A stretch of DNA of 62,651 nt from a virus. The DNA lies in the IMG/VR virus record IMGVR_UViG_3300044858_004015, positions 1 to 62,651 of that record; one strand, written 5' to 3'. Positions 22,079-30,419 of the stretch are shown here, in pieces (position 1 is the stretch's first letter; each line of letters begins with the position of its first letter). The notes under the pieces are model-generated. The model saw nothing but the letters and a program-made list of their open reading frames with translations. It was not told the DNA's origin and ran no database searches. A program made the position numbers and the translations under genes.

Positions 22079-22888
22079 ATGCGTCCTCAGTCTAGCACCG
22101 CTCCAAAATGTCCGCACTGCGAATTTCCCGTCAGGATTCCGCCTGATCAGTGGCGATGGTCGAACCCATGGCAGTGCGGAAATTGTGGCGGCATGTATGG
22201 GATTCGAATACACCGCCAGGAGGTGTTCGCCATTCCGAGCGGGCTTGAACCGCTTTGGCCTCTATTCACCTGGATGGAGGCTCGGCGGTTCGGTTTCTTT
22301 GCGTCTGGGAAATACTACGTCTACGCGATTTGTTACCAAAACGGCATTCCGATGTACGTTGGTCGAGGAAGAAAATTTCGAGTCTGCCAGCATATCGAAG
22401 AGACATGGCGAATGCCCCGCGAAAGATTTCAGCCTAAGCATTGCGAAATCATCGCGCTGACCGATGCGAACGAATCGGAGTGGTATCACTTCTTGGCCCT
22501 AGTCGACGATCCGGCTAAAGCAGCCGCGATCGAAAGATCCTACGTCCAGAAATGGGGTTTAGCTAAAAGCGGTGGTTTACTACTTAATAAAGTCGTACCC
22601 GATGGATCGCCAGACTGGGAGCCGGACGACCTGGAACCGGTCGAATCGGTGATTATTCCCCTGGAGGTAACTAGCGGAACCCAGGAAGAGAAGCTGATTT
22701 TCCATCCGGATATCTCTGAAGGCAATCGCCATCAAACGAGACGCTATACATGCGGGATCTGCCGGTTGTTTTGCCTGGTGCCCGAAAGCCTGATTTCTCA
22801 CATCGTTCAATGCCCAAACTGTGCCCACCTGTTCATACCGATATCGGATGGCTGGTCGCCAGGTGAGCCCAGGGAATTTGGCGACTAA
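22079..22888 (+). CDS. Free-standing GIY-YIG endonuclease with zinc ribbons
   Basis: This is the only + strand gene inside the leftward late operon. The GIY-YIG core (residues about 75-170) shows YVYAICYQNGIPMYVGRGRKFRVCQHI, then a conserved Glu/Tyr helix and LLNK. The N-terminus (CPHCEFP, then CGNCGG) and the C-terminus (CGICRLFC, then CPNCAHLF) each hold a zinc ribbon. GIY-YIG enzymes of this kind are usually mobile homing endonucleases that cut an intron-less or gene-less relative. Its place between two tail genes and the reverse direction mark it as an insertion. Its end overlaps the converging tail gene by 4 bp. The start ATG at 22079 has AGGA directly before it; another start is possible. 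Confidence 0.75.
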   Translation: MRPQSSTAPKCPHCEFPVRIPPDQWRWSNPWQCGNCGGMYGIRIHRQEVFAIPSGLEPLWPLFTWMEARRFGFFASGKYYVYAICYQNGIPMYVGRGRKFRVCQHIEETWRMPRERFQPKHCEIIALTDANESEWYHFLALVDDPAKAAAIERSYVQKWGLAKSGGLLLNKVVPDGSPDWEPDDLEPVESVIIPLEVTSGTQEEKLIFHPDISEGNRHQTRRYTCGICRLFCLVPESLISHIVQCPNCAHLFIPISDGWSPGEPREFGD

Positions 22889-25125
22889 GCATAGCCATTT
22901 AGCGTGTTCTCGAAGGCTAGTGTACCGCGACTCTGACCGGATTCATTGAACCCTTGCCCAACTTCGCCGACTGAACCGTCAGGAGTAGTGGCCGGAGCGT
23001 TGGCGTTTGACCAAGTGCCACCGGTCCCACGCGTCAATCCTTCGTGATATTCGATTCTGTTTTGTCCAAAAATCGCTGCCCCAGGAATCCAGTTGTGCCC
23101 TGGTGAGCTGATTAGAGCTGGATTATTGGCGCATCGAAAACGCTCATTTGACGCAAGCGGCCTGGCTAGCATGTATTTAAGTCGCATTTGAGCCGAGAAA
23201 ATACGATGGCTGTTACCTTCAGACAGTCGAGGCGCATCGAGGACTAATTCCGATTTGTCGACCAATTCTTCAACGACCCCATTTGGATCGACTAGATATT
23301 GAGCTGGATCGGGTAGTTCAGGGGGACGCCCCTCTCTAGTGGCGTTGACTGTGACTATTCGAAAGGTTAGACCGGCATGAACCGGATACGCTACCGAGTG
23401 TCGAAATGGAGCCCCACCCTCAGCGCTCATGCCTCTCGGCCCAGATAGCGGCAAGACCATTTTTCCGGAGTCGACTTCGTATCGAGTATCAATATCTACT
23501 AGAGTGTAAGGATAGCTGCGATGCTGGGTGACTGTCAGATCAGGAGCGTCGACAATCGGTAAAGGATTGGCGTACTCCATGTAGTCTGTTTCTTTCCAGT
23601 ACTCCCACGCGTCTGAAGGTTCAGTCGCTGGCAGTAATGGAGGATTGTTGCTTGCACCATCGTAATGCTCAAGATTCGTTCCAAAATTAATTCGTTGCAC
23701 TTCAGGTATTCCATGCCAAACCGAGCATGGAGATTGAAGGTAAGTCGCAAAGATACCAGCGGGACGATTTAGATCGAAGGGTCTCGGAGTTGGCCACTTA
23801 TCTGGATTATAGTTCGCAAATGGAGTTGCCGGGACGGCTTGGATGTTTTTCGCGGAACTGACTATCGACGTAGCAAATGCTCCATAGCCACCAGTACCAG
23901 TATCGATCGTAACGAGGATGTTGCACATGATCGTTACGCTTGGCTTATCGCTCGGCTGAGTGATAACCAAAGCTTCGCGCCGAAACGGGACCGGGTTAAT
24001 CCCCTTTACTCTGACTGGATCATTCGCTGGCTTAGACGCTCCGGGAAATCTCGCATCCAGGACATTAAGCGCTGCCCCAAGCAATGCCATTCGGTTAATT
24101 CTCGGTGGACCGATCAATTCGATCGTTAGTTGCCGCCATACCTGGCCATACTCATCCCGAGCCGAATCGGTGTGGACCATCTTCCAGTCGATGGCCGGCA
24201 CGGGTGGGGCTGCCTCAGCCTGGCGATCTTCAATCCGATATTTCAACACTAAGTTTGTCGGGTCAGATGCGAATCTCTGGGAAATTCGCTTGTAACCAGG
24301 AAGCAATCCAGGCATGCACAAGGAACGAAATGCCTGCGCCCACTTACCACCGTCTCGAACTCGAAGGGTTCCTTCGACAATTCGAGTAATTCGCCACTGC
24401 TCGTCTCTGGTCTCTTCTGAACTCCAAGTGTTCGATAAAACGAATTTATTTTTAGCCATCCCTTCTTCGTCAGGGTCGATCCAGGGATACGGCGCTACAT
24501 TGGGATCGAGTACGTCATAGCAAAGGATTCTATAGACTTCGATCTCGAACGAGATTCTAAACGCAGTTCCTCCAAAGATGTTAGTAATTTGCACGTCGAT
24601 CGGTTTAGGGCCAAGATTTGCATCGGTGCAGTGCTTTCGGAGGATTTTCAGCGAAGCATTGTCTCTATTGTTGTAGTGAATCTGAACGTCCTGGCCAAAT
24701 ATGTTGGTGAAATACAGGTCGGTTTCACCATCTTTTACCGGTTCGCCAGTTGCCGCAAGCAGAACTTGATACCAACCTGCGCCGCCGCCATTTTGCCAGT
24801 TGGTGTCGTGAAGTGCATACCAAAAATCCCCGCGTGGCATACTTAACAGTCTATGAATCGTCTGCATTCTGTCGACGGAAGATTCCAGGTCTGACGAGTG
24901 GATACCCGCCCTGGCGGTTTCGACGGTCGCCGGATGTGACGTAAGATCGCCATAACCTGTAGGGTTTTCACCGCTCATGAAGCCAAAGACAGTCGACGAA
25001 ACACGAATGCGAAACTTGGAAAACATGCGATTTCCGGTTTCGTCATAGACAGTGCTTTGCGAAAACGTCTCGGTCTCGCAATCTCGCAGTTCGACTCCGT
25101 TATAAAAAACATGCGTTCCCGACAT
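22885..25125 (-). CDS. Large tail-tip / baseplate protein, 746 aa
   Basis: This long, beta-rich protein follows the tape-measure candidate, where distal tail and hub proteins are coded in siphoviruses. It begins MSGTHVFYNGVELRDCETET and has Tyr/Asn/Pro-rich beta segments throughout; residues 130-250 contain FTNIFG twice (FTNIFGQDVQIHY and ITNIFGGTAFRISF), possibly an internal duplication. No lytic or protease motif was noticed. I infer a distal tail or hub role from position and length, not from family recognition. Confidence 0.6.
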   Translation of the reverse strand: MSGTHVFYNGVELRDCETETFSQSTVYDETGNRMFSKFRIRVSSTVFGFMSGENPTGYGDLTSHPATVETARAGIHSSDLESSVDRMQTIHRLLSMPRGDFWYALHDTNWQNGGGAGWYQVLLAATGEPVKDGETDLYFTNIFGQDVQIHYNNRDNASLKILRKHCTDANLGPKPIDVQITNIFGGTAFRISFEIEVYRILCYDVLDPNVAPYPWIDPDEEGMAKNKFVLSNTWSSEETRDEQWRITRIVEGTLRVRDGGKWAQAFRSLCMPGLLPGYKRISQRFASDPTNLVLKYRIEDRQAEAAPPVPAIDWKMVHTDSARDEYGQVWRQLTIELIGPPRINRMALLGAALNVLDARFPGASKPANDPVRVKGINPVPFRREALVITQPSDKPSVTIMCNILVTIDTGTGGYGAFATSIVSSAKNIQAVPATPFANYNPDKWPTPRPFDLNRPAGIFATYLQSPCSVWHGIPEVQRINFGTNLEHYDGASNNPPLLPATEPSDAWEYWKETDYMEYANPLPIVDAPDLTVTQHRSYPYTLVDIDTRYEVDSGKMVLPLSGPRGMSAEGGAPFRHSVAYPVHAGLTFRIVTVNATREGRPPELPDPAQYLVDPNGVVEELVDKSELVLDAPRLSEGNSHRIFSAQMRLKYMLARPLASNERFRCANNPALISSPGHNWIPGAAIFGQNRIEYHEGLTRGTGGTWSNANAPATTPDGSVGEVGQGFNESGQSRGTLAFENTLNGYA

Positions 25126-25127
25126 GG

Positions 25128-26660
25128 TTAAACTTTCCTTCCGCGATTTTGAGCATCGGCGGCTTTATTACGCCAGGCGTCCAGCTCTTTGATAGCAGCG
25201 TTTCCATCGAATTTTTGTGCGTCAGGCTTGCCCCACGGGAGCCATTTCCGTATCAATCCATACATTTCCTCGAGCGGGCTGATGTAGTCCAGAATTCGGA
25301 TACCTATATCGGCTATCTTCGTTAAGCCAGTCTGAATGTCGGTCGCGATCACTTGCCAGTCACCGCGGAAGTTCATCATCGATTCTTCGAGGTCATTCTG
25401 GGCTCCAATCAGTCCTGACATTGGCCCAGACTGTTTTTGTGCTTGACGAAATTCGCGACTTAGACGGCCAAAATCTAATTCTGAGTACGCTTTTGTTAGC
25501 TCTCCGTTGTACTTCAGAAGATTGCGATTGTATTCGATAACAGCTTTATTAAGAAAATTCTGAGCCTCAGCAAAAGTGTATGTTGCCACGCCGAGCTTTC
25601 CGAGCTTCCCCGTGACGTCTACTACTGTATCCTTAAATCCGCCTAGATTCTTGCGTATGCTTTCATCGTCAGGATCTCCCGGTGAGTTAGGATCGCTAGG
25701 TCCGCCACCCGAGCCGCCTGAGCCGCCTGAGCCATTATTGGATCTGCTGCCCGATCTACCGACAGGAGAACTTGAATTACCTCTTTGGTCGTTACGCCCG
25801 AAAATCGATTCAACGAATCCCTTGGTGTCAAAATCGTCGCCGCCTGGTGCGCTACTAGCATTATCAACTGCCTTAACCGCTTCGGCGGCTTCAGCGACTT
25901 CGCTGGCATTCTCGACTGTCTTGGCCGGCTTAGCAGCTTTCGCCGCTTTCCCGCCATACTTCGCGCCCTTGGCCAAATCACCGACGTAAGGGATCATCGA
26001 AACGGCGCTGATCGCTGCGTTCCTCAGGTGTTTGGCAGCGCTTCTGGGATCTTTGATCGCTCGACCAATGGATATTGCGGCATTGGTTCCGTCAGATATC
26101 GGAGTTGGGTCAACTACGCCAGCCGCGTCGAGTATTGTCTGAGCGGCATCGGCGGTTGAGCTGTCTGATGAATTCTCATGAACTGCACTTGCAGACTCCC
26201 CTGGCGATTCGCGAACAATCTTGCTTTTGCCAGACCAAACAGCATCGAAGTCGATCAACTGGGGAAGATTATCTTTGCTTCCCATCCAGACGTCATGTAT
26301 CGGCGTATCAAGCGAGAAGTCATCGCCAGAACTGTAGGTCGCCTTACCACCGCCAGAGAGGTACTCTGCCAATGAATCTGGTGTGGCGTCTTTCCAAGAG
26401 TCATCAAGAAACGACTCGCTAAACTTTTGGGGTTTTACTTGGCTATCGACCGGCTTAGTTTCATTGCCTGGCTGAGCCGGTTGAATCGGGAAAACGTCAT
26501 TCTTGTCCGCAAGAATCTCATGGCCATCTTCATTTTCCACCCAGTAATTACCTACGAAGGTTCTGCTGACGATCTTACCAGAGATAACCTGGCCGTCGCG
26601 ATGCACCTGGACCGGATCGCCAGCCCTAAGCTTCTGAGGTCGAAATTCTGGTAAAGTCAT
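25128..26660 (-). CDS. Tape-measure-position protein with membrane-active segment
   Basis: The protein follows the frameshifted tail chaperones and precedes the tail tip, the tape-measure place. At 510 residues it would suit a tail near 75 nm by the usual rule of about 1.5 angstrom per residue. Residues 1-60 form a small KOW/SH3-like beta unit (LRAGDPVQVHRDGQVISG). Residues 200-260 hold a hydrophobic, Gly/Ala/Lys-rich segment (AVSMIPYVGDLAKGAKYGG) like the membrane-active pre-toxin segment of polymorphic toxins. A Ser/Gly linker follows (residues 290-325), then a long helical C-terminus. The fold supports delivery through the membrane. The tape-measure call is by position. Confidence 0.6.
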   Translation of the reverse strand: MTLPEFRPQKLRAGDPVQVHRDGQVISGKIVSRTFVGNYWVENEDGHEILADKNDVFPIQPAQPGNETKPVDSQVKPQKFSESFLDDSWKDATPDSLAEYLSGGGKATYSSGDDFSLDTPIHDVWMGSKDNLPQLIDFDAVWSGKSKIVRESPGESASAVHENSSDSSTADAAQTILDAAGVVDPTPISDGTNAAISIGRAIKDPRSAAKHLRNAAISAVSMIPYVGDLAKGAKYGGKAAKAAKPAKTVENASEVAEAAEAVKAVDNASSAPGGDDFDTKGFVESIFGRNDQRGNSSSPVGRSGSRSNNGSGGSGGSGGGPSDPNSPGDPDDESIRKNLGGFKDTVVDVTGKLGKLGVATYTFAEAQNFLNKAVIEYNRNLLKYNGELTKAYSELDFGRLSREFRQAQKQSGPMSGLIGAQNDLEESMMNFRGDWQVIATDIQTGLTKIADIGIRILDYISPLEEMYGLIRKWLPWGKPDAQKFDGNAAIKELDAWRNKAADAQNRGRKV

Positions 26661-27255
26661 GATGGCAGGCCAGCCCTATATCTTTCGTACTCGAACTGAG
26701 CGCGATCGGGGTCATCGTAGATACTATCGAACCAATCCCGAGTCAGTTTCTTCCCGATATGGTGGCCTAATCCCGCAAAAATTCCCAGTTGAATCATACT
26801 GGAATATCGAACTTGGGAACGATTGCGAAGCAAGAACAGCGCGAAAAACTGCTCGTAGTTTTCCGATTGCATGCGTCCTACATCGCAGCCGTACAATATA
26901 CAGGCATCAGCGAAAGCTAAATGTTTTTTTTTACAGCCTGGCAGTAGAGATAGAACGAATCGAGTAGCCCCTTGCGCTCGGCAATGGTCAGCCCCTTGCC
27001 ATCTTCGTAGGGCCTGACGTCAAAGATGTCGCAGACTGCATCGGCAATGATCTCCACTGCTTGACGATCGCCTTTCTGAGCGTCCGCCAAATGCTTTTCC
27101 GCTGAGAACTTCGAGTGGTTTTCCAAGGCGTAGATCACTTGAATCGGATCGATCGACCGCCACTTTTGCCCGTCGAAATAGGCAAAGATGCGAGTTGACG
27201 ACTTCGCGCGTCTTTTCGAAATGCGAAGTATCAGATTTTTGATCAAGCGAAACAT
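26657..27255 (-). CDS. Tail assembly chaperone frameshift fusion (G-T-like)
   Basis: The ORF 26917-27255 ends just after a run of nine A (GCT GTA AAA AAA AAC ATT TAG). Slipping back one base on A-AAA-AAC joins it to the open frame that ends at 26657, giving a product of about 199 residues. The added part starts HLAFADACILYGCDVG and continues to YRAGLPS. The frames differ by exactly -1, the pattern of lambda gpG/gpGT and most long-tailed phages. The fusion would chaperone the tape-measure protein encoded next (its start overlaps this stop by 4 bp). Confidence 0.7.
26917..27255 (-). CDS. Tail assembly chaperone, short form (G-like)
   Basis: The 112-residue product starts MFRLIKNLILRISKRR and has a helical C-terminal half (LADAQKGDRQAVEIIADAV). 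Length, place before the tape measure and the A9 slip site at its end all fit the short tail-assembly chaperone. I do not recognise the sequence family itself. It starts next to the stop of the membrane gene upstream. Confidence 0.65.
   Translation of the reverse strand: MFRLIKNLILRISKRRAKSSTRIFAYFDGQKWRSIDPIQVIYALENHSKFSAEKHLADAQKGDRQAVEIIADAVCDIFDVRPYEDGKGLTIAERKGLLDSFYLYCQAVKKNI
26923..26932 (-). promoter_or_regulatory. Slippery site for -1 ribosomal frameshifting
   Basis: On the coding strand this is nine A followed by C, containing A-AAA-AAC in the correct phase, immediately before the zero-frame stop TAG at 26919-26917. This heptamer is among the most efficient -1 slip sites in bacteria. 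No strong downstream stem was obvious by eye. Confidence 0.7.
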
Positions 27256-27566
27256 TACTTACCTTTTTCGTCGCCTTCGAGGATGTTTAGCCGTGTCTCC
27301 ATTTTCGCCAGTTCAATCCTGGTGATCTCGTGTTCCTGGTGACACTTTGTCACTTTTTCAACTAAAGATAACACTTCGCCTTCTAGGCTTTTGATGCGAT
27401 CCTCGTATGCCTTTACTTGCGTGCGATATAGTCCAGCGACAACGCTAGAGAGCGTGGCGATGATTAGTCCGACGCCACCTAGAACCCAGCCGAAAAACGA
27501 CTGACCGGCGCCTTCATACGTCTGGGCATGCTGAGCGATTAGCGTTGGGATGTCTCGCTGGTTCAA
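27255..27566 (-). CDS. Single-span membrane protein with coiled coil (holin candidate)
   Basis: One hydrophobic helix at residues 26-47 (FFGWVLGGVGLIIATLSSVVAGLY) is followed by a long heptad-like charged helix (VKAYEDRIKSLEGEVLSLVEKV). The 103-residue form, an N-terminal membrane span with a charged tail, is common among phage holins and pinholins. It overlaps the upstream membrane-protein gene by 4 bp and sits in a block of secreted and membrane proteins. Holin is an inference; a spanin-like or tail-membrane role is possible. Confidence 0.55.
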   Translation of the reverse strand: MNQRDIPTLIAQHAQTYEGAGQSFFGWVLGGVGLIIATLSSVVAGLYRTQVKAYEDRIKSLEGEVLSLVEKVTKCHQEHEITRIELAKMETRLNILEGDEKGK

Positions 27567-28072
27567 GTTTTATTCCTTAAGGCTTTGATGATTTCTGCCA
27601 GTGCATCGCCGCTTAGTAATCCTGCTACTGGATTGATCTTGTTCATCGCCTTTCGGTAGAGTATCAAACCGACGATCGCGATGAAACCGATTAAGACCGC
27701 CAGGGACAGGACTAGCAGCATCAGCTTCCAAACCAGACCGATAAGTCGATCGACCAGATTTTGAAGCGGTGTCCATCGCTTTTCTACCGCCTCGAATCTC
27801 TCGCCGATCCGATCGATCATGCGGGTACGCTCTCGGATCTCGCCAAGGTCTGGAATTGCGTCTCGCAGCCTAGCCTCCAGTCGCTCGTTTACCTTTTCTT
27901 CGATCGCAGCGACACGCCGGTCGACCATGTCAGCGATCGGCCCGCGACCCTCCGTTGCGGCCTTTTGTAGCTCTGCATCTGGCAAATAGCCATCGACTCG
28001 GCGATATTCCTGTTCCTGAGCGTAAGCCGCTAAGGATACAAATAATGCGAAAACCAATAGCAAATACTTCAC
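27563..28072 (-). CDS. Secreted/membrane coiled-coil protein (lysis block)
   Basis: I choose a GTG start at 28072, just after the protease stop, because the protein then begins with a signal peptide (VKYLLLVFALFVSLAAYAQ). A coiled coil follows (residues 30-100, many Glu/Arg, VDRRVAAIEEKVNERLEARL), then a second membrane helix (WKLMLLVLSLAVLIGFIAIVG) and a short cytoplasmic tail. The topology, exported coiled coil with a C-terminal anchor, could bridge the envelope as a spanin does. No family recognised. Confidence 0.6.
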   Translation of the reverse strand: MKYLLLVFALFVSLAAYAQEQEYRRVDGYLPDAELQKAATEGRGPIADMVDRRVAAIEEKVNERLEARLRDAIPDLGEIRERTRMIDRIGERFEAVEKRWTPLQNLVDRLIGLVWKLMLLVLSLAVLIGFIAIVGLILYRKAMNKINPVAGLLSGDALAEIIKALRNKT

Positions 28073-28074
28073 GG

Positions 28075-28872
28075 TCACACCTTCACGGGTTGGAGTTCTG
28101 GATAAATCATGCCTTCTGGCGCGTAGATTACGTGCGAGCTGTATCGATGCTCGACTTGTTGTTTTAATGCCTTGGGCTCGTTCTCGTTGCATCCGTCTCC
28201 GTCCCACATCCCCCAAGAATTGATGCGACGATATAGGCTGCCCTTCTTAGTCCAGAGAGTGGTCGAGTGGCCACCGCCACCATTACCAACGTAGTTGGTG
28301 ACTATGGTTCTGCTGACCGAGTTGTCCCAGATGATCCCGTCCTGAACCGGTAACCCCATATCGAGAGCTTCCGCGATCAGTTCATAATCGCGTGTTGGTT
28401 GAGAGGCCACCAGTTTGAACGGAAACGATATTCCAGCCGGTTGCCGTGGATCGTAGCTTGGTGGGTACGGCCAATCCTCTTCTAAGCATAGACCGTGTTG
28501 AGTCGCCACCCACTGGCCAGCGGAAAGCGTTGATCCGCGATCGCCCTGAATACCGTCTTTCTTTTGGGAAAGATAGTAAGCAGCAGCGCGGGAAAAGTAA
28601 TCGACCCTACCGGTAGCCAGCCAGTAGCAAATCGTAAAGATCAGTGCTAGCGCATGACCTTGGCAGGCCCCCTGGCTCTTTTGATCCAATGGGGCAAATA
28701 GCGTCGAAGGGTGAACATCGACATTAAACGTCGGCTTGTTCTCCCGCACAGCCTTGAGCATTGCGTGAGGGCTCATCCCCTGTGACATCAATAGCGGCTT
28801 TTGTTCCGCCATGATGGCGTAGCCCATCGCTCCAATGGGTAGCTCTCTGTCTTCGGTGTGCCCTTGGCTCAT
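28075..28872 (-). CDS. Papain-like (C1) cysteine protease
   Basis: I choose the ATG at 28872 (MSQGHTEDRELP), which has AAGGA upstream. The catalytic order of clan CA is clear: Gln then Cys70 in QKSQGACQGHALA, a His in NGGGGHSTTLWTKKG, and Asn in YRRINSWGMWDGDG. The protein lacks a signal peptide and a long propeptide. It lies among membrane and secreted proteins, where an endolysin would be expected, yet I found no cell-wall hydrolase. It may take part in lysis by cutting envelope proteins, or be a virion protease; both are inference. Confidence 0.8.
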   Translation of the reverse strand: MSQGHTEDRELPIGAMGYAIMAEQKPLLMSQGMSPHAMLKAVRENKPTFNVDVHPSTLFAPLDQKSQGACQGHALALIFTICYWLATGRVDYFSRAAAYYLSQKKDGIQGDRGSTLSAGQWVATQHGLCLEEDWPYPPSYDPRQPAGISFPFKLVASQPTRDYELIAEALDMGLPVQDGIIWDNSVSRTIVTNYVGNGGGGHSTTLWTKKGSLYRRINSWGMWDGDGCNENEPKALKQQVEHRYSSHVIYAPEGMIYPELQPVKV

Positions 28873-28910
28873 GTCACTTGTCCTTGAAAACTGATCGATT
28901 ATCCAGGATG

Positions 28911-29339
28911 CTATCTGCAATCTGGCCCGTTGCACTTTGGGAAATACGATGGAATGTACGGCGATGAATACGCTGGAACGTTGAATTTCAACGATTCCTG
29001 GTATCGTCTTGGCGTGATAGTCGTCGTCCTGGTAACTGGAGCCGCAAGAGTTGGAAATCCAACCGGGATGCCATCAACAGCGACGATCCTCTCACCAGGA
29101 GCCAGATTGAAGCCGCTCGGCTGAGAAGCCTGCGACGCAACTGACGACTGAGATCGAAGCTTCAGCGATTCTTCGATTCCGGCTAGCCTGCTTTCAATTG
29201 AATCAAGTCGCCGTAGTACTTCCGATTCGCTTGGAAATGATACTTGAGCCAGCGCGTTGCCCGTAAGGACCGCAATCAAGACGATTGCCACCGAAACAGG
29301 TAGGCAACCGAAATTATTTCGTCGAGGAATCGAGTTCAT
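28911..29339 (-). CDS. Secreted coiled-coil protein, 142 aa
   Basis: A signal peptide covers about residues 1-32 (CLPVSVAIVLIAVLTGNALA, then Q). A short coiled coil follows (VLRRLDSIESRLAGIEESLK), then a Ser/Gln linker and a Pro/Tyr-rich C-terminus (YSSPYIPSYFPKCNGPDCR) with two Cys. Secreted proteins of this style with coiled coils and PxxY tails are familiar from planctomycetes. The gene overlaps its neighbour 29336-30160 by 4 bp. Role unknown; envelope interaction in lysis or infection is likely. Confidence 0.65.
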   Translation of the reverse strand: MNSIPRRNNFGCLPVSVAIVLIAVLTGNALAQVSFPSESEVLRRLDSIESRLAGIEESLKLRSQSSVASQASQPSGFNLAPGERIVAVDGIPVGFPTLAAPVTRTTTITPRRYQESLKFNVPAYSSPYIPSYFPKCNGPDCR

Positions 29340-30160
29340 TTTACTTTCTCCAGTGCGAGTGAAATTTCATTCAGCGCCGCGAACCAATCTTCACGGCTGA
29401 ACTGTGTTTTCGTTTGTGCTGCGATCAACGCTGCATTGATCGCCAAATGCCAAGCCTTCCATCCTTCAGCGTTTGAAGTGCTGACCGATTTCTGCTGGAC
29501 AACGATCCAGGCTAATAGGTTCTTGTCAGGATTGGCTGCGTCTTCGTGCTTGGACGAGTAGACCGACTTCAAGCTTGGTCGACCATACAGAAAATCAGCA
29601 GACTGCCGATAGATTCGAGCGTACTCCCTGGCAGTGCCAGGCTCCCTGGGTGCCTTCGAGAACGCAACAGCCCCAAGGCCGTATTTGTTAGGAACATCAT
29701 CAGGCGTTGGGCCTGGGTTTGGTCCTGGACCTGGGCCGGGGCTCGTGCCGTCGATATCCAAAACAAACTGCTGATCCTCGAAGATATCCCGCTTGAAATC
29801 GAATACAGTAACTTCAATCCATATTCGACCAGCTCCAGAAATCTCCCAAAATCCGTTGCCGAGGCTTTTCACCTCCAGGGGATTGCGGCTTGAATCGCTG
29901 GCTCTGATTTTTGTCTTCGTGCTGGGATCTTTGGCTAGAACACGAACAATTCCTACTGGATTTAGCGAGATCGACTGACCGTTGATTTTTTCGACTAGAA
30001 TCGAGTCGCCAAAAATCTGGGGATCTGCGACTCCGGCTATCTTATGCCGCACGCCCGCAGAGACGGCAGCGGTTGACTCTAGTATCTGCGCGTTGGAATT
30101 ACCGCAGAAGCCAGCGAAGGCTATAACCAAGGCAATCTGTATTAAAGTCGGCCTATTCAT
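29336..30160 (-). CDS. Secreted protein with Pro-Gly linker, 274 aa
   Basis: A signal peptide is present (IQIALVIAFAGFCGNSNA). Residues 30-135 form a beta domain, perhaps binding. A PGPGPGPNPGPTP linker lies near residue 145, and a helical domain of about 120 residues follows (REYARIYRQSADFLYGRP, then AWHLAINAALIAAQ). The layout, exported beta domain, Pro-Gly hinge, helical domain, recalls secreted planctomycete proteins. No catalytic motif noticed. It is part of the lysis/envelope block and overlaps both neighbours. Confidence 0.6.
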   Translation of the reverse strand: MNRPTLIQIALVIAFAGFCGNSNAQILESTAAVSAGVRHKIAGVADPQIFGDSILVEKINGQSISLNPVGIVRVLAKDPSTKTKIRASDSSRNPLEVKSLGNGFWEISGAGRIWIEVTVFDFKRDIFEDQQFVLDIDGTSPGPGPGPNPGPTPDDVPNKYGLGAVAFSKAPREPGTAREYARIYRQSADFLYGRPSLKSVYSSKHEDAANPDKNLLAWIVVQQKSVSTSNAEGWKAWHLAINAALIAAQTKTQFSREDWFAALNEISLALEKVK

Positions 30161-30410
30161 CGGGTTCCCCAGTTAGCGGCATTTCGCCGGGATCTGTTAC
30201 TTTTCGGTCTCGCCACCACAGCCACAGTTTGACAGCGAGAATGATTAAATTTGCAATCGTCCAAATATCAAATCCAAATGTCGCCAGCTTCTTTTCAAGC
30301 AATTCTTTCCGAGCCTGCTCTGAATCAGCCTCCAGGTAACACTCCCGAGCAAGCCGTCTACATAGCTTGCGATTGTGTATTGATAGTTGCTGATTGTTCA
30401 TTTTCTTCAA
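30153..30410 (-). CDS. Small membrane protein, 85 aa
   Basis: A charged N-terminal helix (HNRKLCRRLARECYLEADSEQARKEL with heptad spacing) precedes one hydrophobic helix (IWTIANLIILAVKLWLWW) and a short charged tail. It could start at the second Met (residue 4). The gene heads the secreted block between the tail-tube-like genes and the lysis genes. A holin or antiholin role is possible. Confidence 0.55.
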   Translation of the reverse strand: MKKMNNQQLSIHNRKLCRRLARECYLEADSEQARKELLEKKLATFGFDIWTIANLIILAVKLWLWWRDRKVTDPGEMPLTGEPDE

Positions 30411-30419
30411 TATGCCAAC

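Noticed and set aside
21885-22460. A 191-residue + strand frame over the GIY-YIG start
   Set aside because: It overlaps the GIY-YIG gene in another frame and shows no motif; the GIY-YIG frame is the real one.
25128-26660. Tape-measure-position protein as a polymorphic toxin
   Set aside because: Only the pre-toxin-like hydrophobic segment matches; no toxin domain follows and the gene position and helical C-terminus suit a tape measure.
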